From the NCBI RefSeq assembly GCF_039928515.1, contig NZ_JBDSSZ010000351.1: a stretch of 9,610 nucleotides of DNA. The stretch is one strand, 5' to 3'. Below the pieces are notes generated by a model, which saw only the letters and a list, made by a program, of their open reading frames with translations, was not told the DNA's origin and did not search any database. Source of the DNA: Capsulimonas sp039928515. GTDB lineage: Bacteria; Armatimonadota; Armatimonadia; Armatimonadales; Capsulimonadaceae. A program made the position numbers and the translations under genes. This document shows, piece after piece, positions 6,776 to 9,610 of the stretch; the first letter of the stretch is position 1; every line of letters begins with the position of its first letter.

Positions 6776-8116
6776 ATGTCATTGCAGACCAAGGCGCTTT
6801 TGCTCATGATCGCCGGCGCCGCCTCCGGCGCGCTGACCTGGATATTGACCGAAGTCCTCCGAAGTCCCACGGATATCGGCGTCCTGCCGCATGCCCCCTG
6901 GGAAGCGGCCCTACTCAGCACGCTGATCGGCCTCTCGATGGGCGTCGTGGAGGCCGCTGTCTCGGACAACGCCGCGCAGCGGCGCGGCGCCGTTGGCTCG
7001 GGATTGCTGCTGGGAATCGGGGGCGGACTGGGCGCGAGCCTGCTGGGAATGTTCATTCCGGGCAGCAGCTTCTGGGCGGGATCGATCACCGGGGGCCTGC
7101 TGCTCATCGCCGCCATGACCGGCGCGACCCAGGGGCTGGCGCGCCGGTCCGGACCATTGGCGCTTCAAGGATCCATCGGCGCGATCGTGGGCGGTTTGGC
7201 GGGGGAAGCGGCGCTTCAAGGAGCCGCCACGCTCGACGGCGGCCCCATTTCATCGACCGTCAGTCGCTTGATCGCCTTGTCGATCGCCTCGGGGCTGATC
7301 GGCCTGGGCATGGGACTGGCTCCCGACTGGCGCAAAAAAGCCTGGCTCCGTTCTCTGCGCACGCCGCATCCCGGAAACGAATACCCGCTTGCCAGCATGG
7401 TCACTCGCATCGGCAGTGGGCCACAGTGCGAAATTTACGCGGGCGGTGTGGCCGATATCCACGCCGTGATCGAATACCTGCCACAGGAGCGACGGCGGCG
7501 GCTGCGGCATATGGCGCGCACCGGTCAGAAGCCGACCCTGCTCAATGAATCCCCCATGACTTCGGAGAAATGGCTGACGCATGGCGACCGGCTTCAGATC
7601 GGCGACCGCATCTTTGTCTTCCTGGAACCCGCCACCCAGTCGCTCACCCAGCTTCCCACGCCGCGCACTCCGGAAAAGAGCGCTGGCGTAATTCATCCAG
7701 AAGAGAACGTATACGCCGCCGTGGCTGGCGATTCCGCAGTGACGTCGATGGACCTCGACATGCCCGCGCTGCAGGCGGCGCGCCAAGCCTATTCCGGCGG
7801 TGTCGGCCCCAAGTCACGCGGGGAGATCGGATCACGGCTCGTCTGTATTTCCGGCGCGTACACTGGCCATACGTTCCCTGTGCAGCACGACACGGTTTCC
7901 ATCGGCCGCTCGTCGAAAAACGAGATTGCCCTGCCGGCGGACACGCACATCTCGCGCGTACACGCCCGGATCGAGTACACGGACGGCGTCCATATTCTCT
8001 CAGACGTCGGCGCATCCAATGGCATTTATGTCAACGACGCGCTTGTCGTCGCCCCAACAACACTCAGCGCCGGAGACGTCATCAGTCTCGGCGAAACTCT
8101 CCTCCGATACGAATAG
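6776..8116 (+). CDS. Six-helix membrane protein with C-terminal FHA domains
   Basis: The product has 446 residues. The first 183 are glycine/alanine-rich and show about six membrane helices, near 7-27, 42-62, 72-95, 99-119, 128-150 and 163-183. An even number puts both ends on the same, presumably cytoplasmic, side. Residues about 355-446 are a canonical FHA phosphothreonine-binding domain. It has SIGRSSKNEI at 375-384 (Gly377, Arg378, Ser379), SRVHARI at 393-399 (Ser393, His396), and SNGIYVN at 414-420 (Asn415, Gly416), followed by LSAGDVISLGE. Residues about 203-283 look like a second, degenerate FHA copy with RIGSGPQCEI, DIHAVIEY and LTHGDRLQIGDRIFVF. Residues 284-350 are a linker. Homologous parts suggest a membrane-anchored reader of Ser/Thr kinase signals. 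No kinase is in the window. The gene lies 47 bases after the glycosyltransferase with no promoter or terminator seen, so it is probably the last gene of the steA operon. An in-frame stop at 6758 rules out a longer start. ATG 6776 has no Shine-Dalgarno sequence. Confidence 0.88.
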   Translation: MSLQTKALLLMIAGAASGALTWILTEVLRSPTDIGVLPHAPWEAALLSTLIGLSMGVVEAAVSDNAAQRRGAVGSGLLLGIGGGLGASLLGMFIPGSSFWAGSITGGLLLIAAMTGATQGLARRSGPLALQGSIGAIVGGLAGEAALQGAATLDGGPISSTVSRLIALSIASGLIGLGMGLAPDWRKKAWLRSLRTPHPGNEYPLASMVTRIGSGPQCEIYAGGVADIHAVIEYLPQERRRRLRHMARTGQKPTLLNESPMTSEKWLTHGDRLQIGDRIFVFLEPATQSLTQLPTPRTPEKSAGVIHPEENVYAAVAGDSAVTSMDLDMPALQAARQAYSGGVGPKSRGEIGSRLVCISGAYTGHTFPVQHDTVSIGRSSKNEIALPADTHISRVHARIEYTDGVHILSDVGASNGIYVNDALVVAPTTLSAGDVISLGETLLRYE

Positions 8117-8129
8117 TCGCCGCGCCTAC

Positions 8130-8155
8130 GTTTATCGCGCCTGCCCGCCGGGAAT
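8130..8155 (+). promoter_or_regulatory. Possible SigB/SigF-type stress promoter before the PRC-barrel gene
   Basis: GTTTAT at 8130-8135 and GGGAAT at 8150-8155 are 14 bp apart. This matches the general-stress sigma factor pattern GTTTAA-N12-14-GGGWAW known from Bacillus SigB and resembles actinobacterial SigF sites. Transcription would start near 8162, giving a leader of about 31 nt that contains the AGGAGG site. Whether this organism has such a sigma factor cannot be seen here. Confidence 0.4.
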
Positions 8156-8156
8156 A

Positions 8157-8171
8157 GTAAATCAGATTTAC
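8157..8171. promoter_or_regulatory. Perfect 15-bp palindrome, operator candidate
   Basis: GTAAATC-A-GATTTAC is a perfect inverted repeat with a one-base centre. It lies two bases after the candidate -10 box and eight bases before AGGAGG (8179-8184). In GC-rich DNA a 14-of-15 paired AT-rich palindrome at the likely transcription start is best explained as a protein-binding site. A 5' mRNA hairpin (six pairs, three-base loop) is the alternative. Confidence 0.5.
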
Positions 8172-8192
8172 AACTTCCAGGAGGCACAAACG

Positions 8193-8552
8193 ATGTCAAC
8201 ACAAACGCAGACGTTCAACGAACAGCAGCGCAGCGGCGCGCCGGCGATTTTGGAATTGCTCAGCGAATTGGAAAAGCGTGACCAGGACAGCAAGGGCGCC
8301 GTCCAATCGGGGGCCAATGCCGGCGCGGGCGTTGGTGATCCGCGCGGCTATACGGTGGTCAACACCACCGGTCACGATGTCGGCAAAGTGGCCGATCTTT
8401 ACGTCGATCCCCACACCCGGCAGCCCTTCTACGCTCTGCTGCAGCTGGGCAACCACCCGCTCGGCATCGGCGACCGCCGGGTACTGGTTTCTTACGACGA
8501 TATGACCAGCGACAGCGATAAAAAAGTTCGGGTTCGGGTTGCGGTGGCGTAG
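8193..8552 (+). CDS. Small PRC-barrel domain protein
   Basis: The product has 119 residues and no membrane helix or signal peptide. The first 48 residues are polar and flexible, with a short helix PAILELLSELEKRD near 17-30 and a Gly/Ala-rich stretch SGANAGAGVGD. Residues about 50-117 are a PRC-barrel-like domain. GYTVVNTTGHDVGKVADLYVD near 52-72 gives the G-x-x-V-x-[D/N]-x-x-G-x-x-[I/V]-G-x-[V/I]-x-[D] pattern of this fold. It is followed by PFYALLQLG and RRVLVSYDDM. PRC-barrel proteins occur in photosynthetic reaction-centre H subunits, RimM and many small stress-associated or surface-associated proteins. The exact role here is unknown. ATG 8193 has a near-perfect AGGAGG eight bases upstream, so high expression is likely. 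The frame stays open upstream to 7800, but that part lies over the FHA gene and is not used. It is probably transcribed from its own promoter at 8130-8155. Confidence 0.82.
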   Translation: MSTQTQTFNEQQRSGAPAILELLSELEKRDQDSKGAVQSGANAGAGVGDPRGYTVVNTTGHDVGKVADLYVDPHTRQPFYALLQLGNHPLGIGDRRVLVSYDDMTSDSDKKVRVRVAVA

Positions 8553-8750
8553 GGCTTTGCTCTCACCCCCGATACGGACTCGGCCCCCAGCCCCCAATCC
8601 TGGGGGAAGAGGTTAGCGCGGGCGATTATTAATCTTGCATCCTACGGCCCTAGGACAGGAACAGAAACGCTCTCGCAAAACTCTTCCCCCAGGATTGGGA
8701 GTTGGGGGCCGAATCCTCTCTAAGAGTCAATTCGGTTAAAAGCGCCTCAT
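8553..8750. other. Gene-free stretch between converging genes
   Basis: No coding frame is supported. The stretch separates the stop of the PRC-barrel gene from the stop of the minus-strand OsmC-like gene, and is largely filled by the inverted repeat at 8576-8716. CTCACCCCC at 8562-8570 just before the left arm resembles the complement of 3799-3807. Confidence 0.6.
8576..8716. repeat. Nested inverted repeat (REP/BIME- or MITE-like), copy 2; possible bidirectional terminator
   Basis: The arms at 8576-8611 and 8681-8716 are reverse complements over 36 nt with only three mismatches and no gap. Each arm carries an inner hairpin, CCCCCAATCCTGGGGG at 8591-8606 on the left and its counterpart on the right. 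The 69-nt core contains ATTAATCTTG at 8628-8637, identical to ten bases in the core of the element at 3633-3749 (3689-3698). It lies exactly between converging genes, where its transcript would form a very stable stem from either direction, so it could serve both as 3' end for 8193-8552 and for the minus-strand genes. Confidence 0.8.
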
Positions 8751-9152
8751 CTACTCATACCGATACTCAATCGGCGAATCGATGTCTGGATGCAGGCTGG
8801 CGTGCACCGGACATAGATGACCAACGCGCTCCAGTGTCGGGCGGAAATCTTCGGGAATGCTGGCGGGCAACACCACGGTGACCGGCAGGCGGCCGATGCG
8901 GCGGGGGCTGGCGTTCATTTCCTTGGTGACATGGGCGGTCGCGCCGGTGATGTCCAGATCGTGACGTTCGGCGAACATGCCGATGGTCGTCAGGATACAG
9001 GCGGCAAGGCCGGAGGCGACCAGATCGGTCGGGCTGAAGGCGGAGGCGTCGCCCCCGATGTCCTTGGGCGCATCCGTGCGCAAGGTCGGGCCTTCTTCAT
9101 GCGTCAGCGAGCATTTTTTGTTTCCGTCGTAACGGACGTCTATCTCTACCAC
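8751..9152 (-). CDS. OsmC/Ohr-family protein (probable peroxide or organic hydroperoxide reductase)
   Basis: The product has 133 residues when started at GTG 9152. An AGGGAG site at 9164-9159 lies six bases before it, and the protein then begins MVEIDVRYDG, a natural family start. A TTG at 9176 would add eight residues but has no ribosome binding site. The two family cysteines are present: Cys52 in VASGLAACILTTIGMFAERH, and Cys114 in HLCPVHASLHPDI. In OsmC/Ohr enzymes this pair reduces hydroperoxides using thiol donors. The FSPTDLVASGLAAC and NASPRRIGRLPVTV segments fit the YhfA-like branch, whose substrate is less certain than that of true Ohr. The protein is cytoplasmic. It lies 38 bases after the YtkA-like lipoprotein gene in the same direction, so the two are probably co-transcribed. 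Confidence 0.9.
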   Translation of the reverse strand: MVEIDVRYDGNKKCSLTHEEGPTLRTDAPKDIGGDASAFSPTDLVASGLAACILTTIGMFAERHDLDITGATAHVTKEMNASPRRIGRLPVTVVLPASIPEDFRPTLERVGHLCPVHASLHPDIDSPIEYRYE

Positions 9153-9190
9153 GAACTTCTCCCTATCTTTCCACAATTTTTCGTTTCAGT

Positions 9191-9592
9191 TCAATTCCAG
9201 GCTTCGGTCCGGAACGTCACATTCAGCGTAGGCTTCTGAGGCCGCTCGATGCGCACCTTGATGTCATACTTTGTCGCCACCGGCAGGTTCAGCGGGATTT
9301 GGTATCGGCCGTTGCCCTGCGCGCGGCCGCTGACGGAGGCGCCGGGCATCTTGGGGCTCACCATGGCGGCGGAACCGGTCACGTTGGCGTTGCCGATGGG
9401 CGCGCCCGTGGCGGCGTCGCTGAGATCCAGAATGATGGTGTCCAGCCCAGTATGGGGCGGTTTTTGCTCGGTGGTGAACTCGACATGGAGGTCACCCACC
9501 GTTTGCGCGGGCGGCGGCGGCGCGGCGGCGGGCTTAGAACAGCCCGCCGATAAAATAGCGCACGCGAGCGCGGCGACGAATACGGAACGCAT
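9191..9592 (-). CDS. YtkA/FixH-like secreted lipoprotein
   Basis: The product has 133 residues. ATG 9592 is chosen because GGAG (9601-9598) lies five bases upstream and the protein then starts with a lipoprotein signal peptide. This has Arg2, the hydrophobic run VFVAALACAILSA, and the lipobox LSAGC with Cys18 as the lipid-bearing residue. A proline/alanine-rich linker (AAAPPPP near 22-28) is followed by an immunoglobulin-like beta domain of about 100 residues. It has TGLDTIILDLSDAATGAPIG, then MVSPKMPGASVSGRAQGNGRY, then a last strand KYDIKVRIERP, as in YtkA-like domains. Such proteins are anchored outside the cytoplasmic membrane and often sit beside copper-handling or RND efflux genes. A metal role here is only inference, since no His/Met-rich site is evident. 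The upstream gene lies outside the window. The TTG at 9610 in the same frame is not needed. Confidence 0.8.
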   Translation of the reverse strand: MRSVFVAALACAILSAGCSKPAAAPPPPAQTVGDLHVEFTTEQKPPHTGLDTIILDLSDAATGAPIGNANVTGSAAMVSPKMPGASVSGRAQGNGRYQIPLNLPVATKYDIKVRIERPQKPTLNVTFRTEAWN

Positions 9593-9610
9593 GGTCTCTC
9601 CAGCAAACAA

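Noticed and set aside
7800..8192. Upstream extension of the PRC-barrel frame
   Set aside because: It overlaps the conserved FHA domain in another frame and is Ser/Arg/Thr-rich. AGGAGG before ATG 8193 fixes the real start.
9153..9176. TTG start for the OsmC-like protein
   Set aside because: There is no ribosome binding site before it. The AGGGAG inside this segment points to GTG 9152.

Overview
The window is GC-rich, with nine protein genes, no RNA genes and no insertion sequence. The combination of steA, an MctB/SteB-type gene and a family 2 glycosyltransferase, with AraC, PRC-barrel, CHASE2 and FHA proteins, points to a free-living bacterium of the Terrabacteria side. Armatimonadota (Capsulimonas-like) is my best guess from gene style alone, and Actinobacteria or high-GC Firmicutes-type lineages are alternatives. 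No phylogenetic marker is present, so the taxonomic call is weak.

Layout. (1) Positions 1-2078: a divergent pair, an AraC-family regulator on the minus strand that runs off the left edge, and an aldo/keto reductase on the plus strand. They share a 109-bp AT-rich control region. (2) 2206-3600: a membrane protein with an extracytoplasmic CHASE2 sensor domain and no attached output domain. (3) 3601-3873: a gene-free stretch holding a large nested inverted repeat and then a good sigma70-type promoter. (4) 3874-8116: a four-gene plus-strand cluster of steA, steB/mctB-like, GT2 glycosyltransferase and a six-helix membrane protein with C-terminal FHA domains. By homology to the corynebacterial SteA/SteB proteins this is likely a cell-envelope/cell-separation module, with the GT2 and FHA proteins as associated envelope-sugar and phospho-signalling parts. 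(5) 8193-8552: a small PRC-barrel protein behind a possible SigB-type promoter and a perfect 15-bp palindrome. (6) 8553-8750: a second large nested inverted repeat between converging genes. (7) 8751-9592: minus-strand genes for an OsmC-like peroxidase-family protein and a YtkA-like lipoprotein.

The most notable non-coding structure is the pair of nested inverted repeats at 3633-3749 and 8576-8716. In each, two roughly 30-36-nt arms that are themselves G/C hairpins flank a less GC-rich core, and both cores contain the same 10-mer. This resembles a REP/BIME-like or miniature mobile repeat family. The most notable coding observations are a probable degenerate second FHA domain in the 6776-8116 gene and the orphan CHASE2 sensor.
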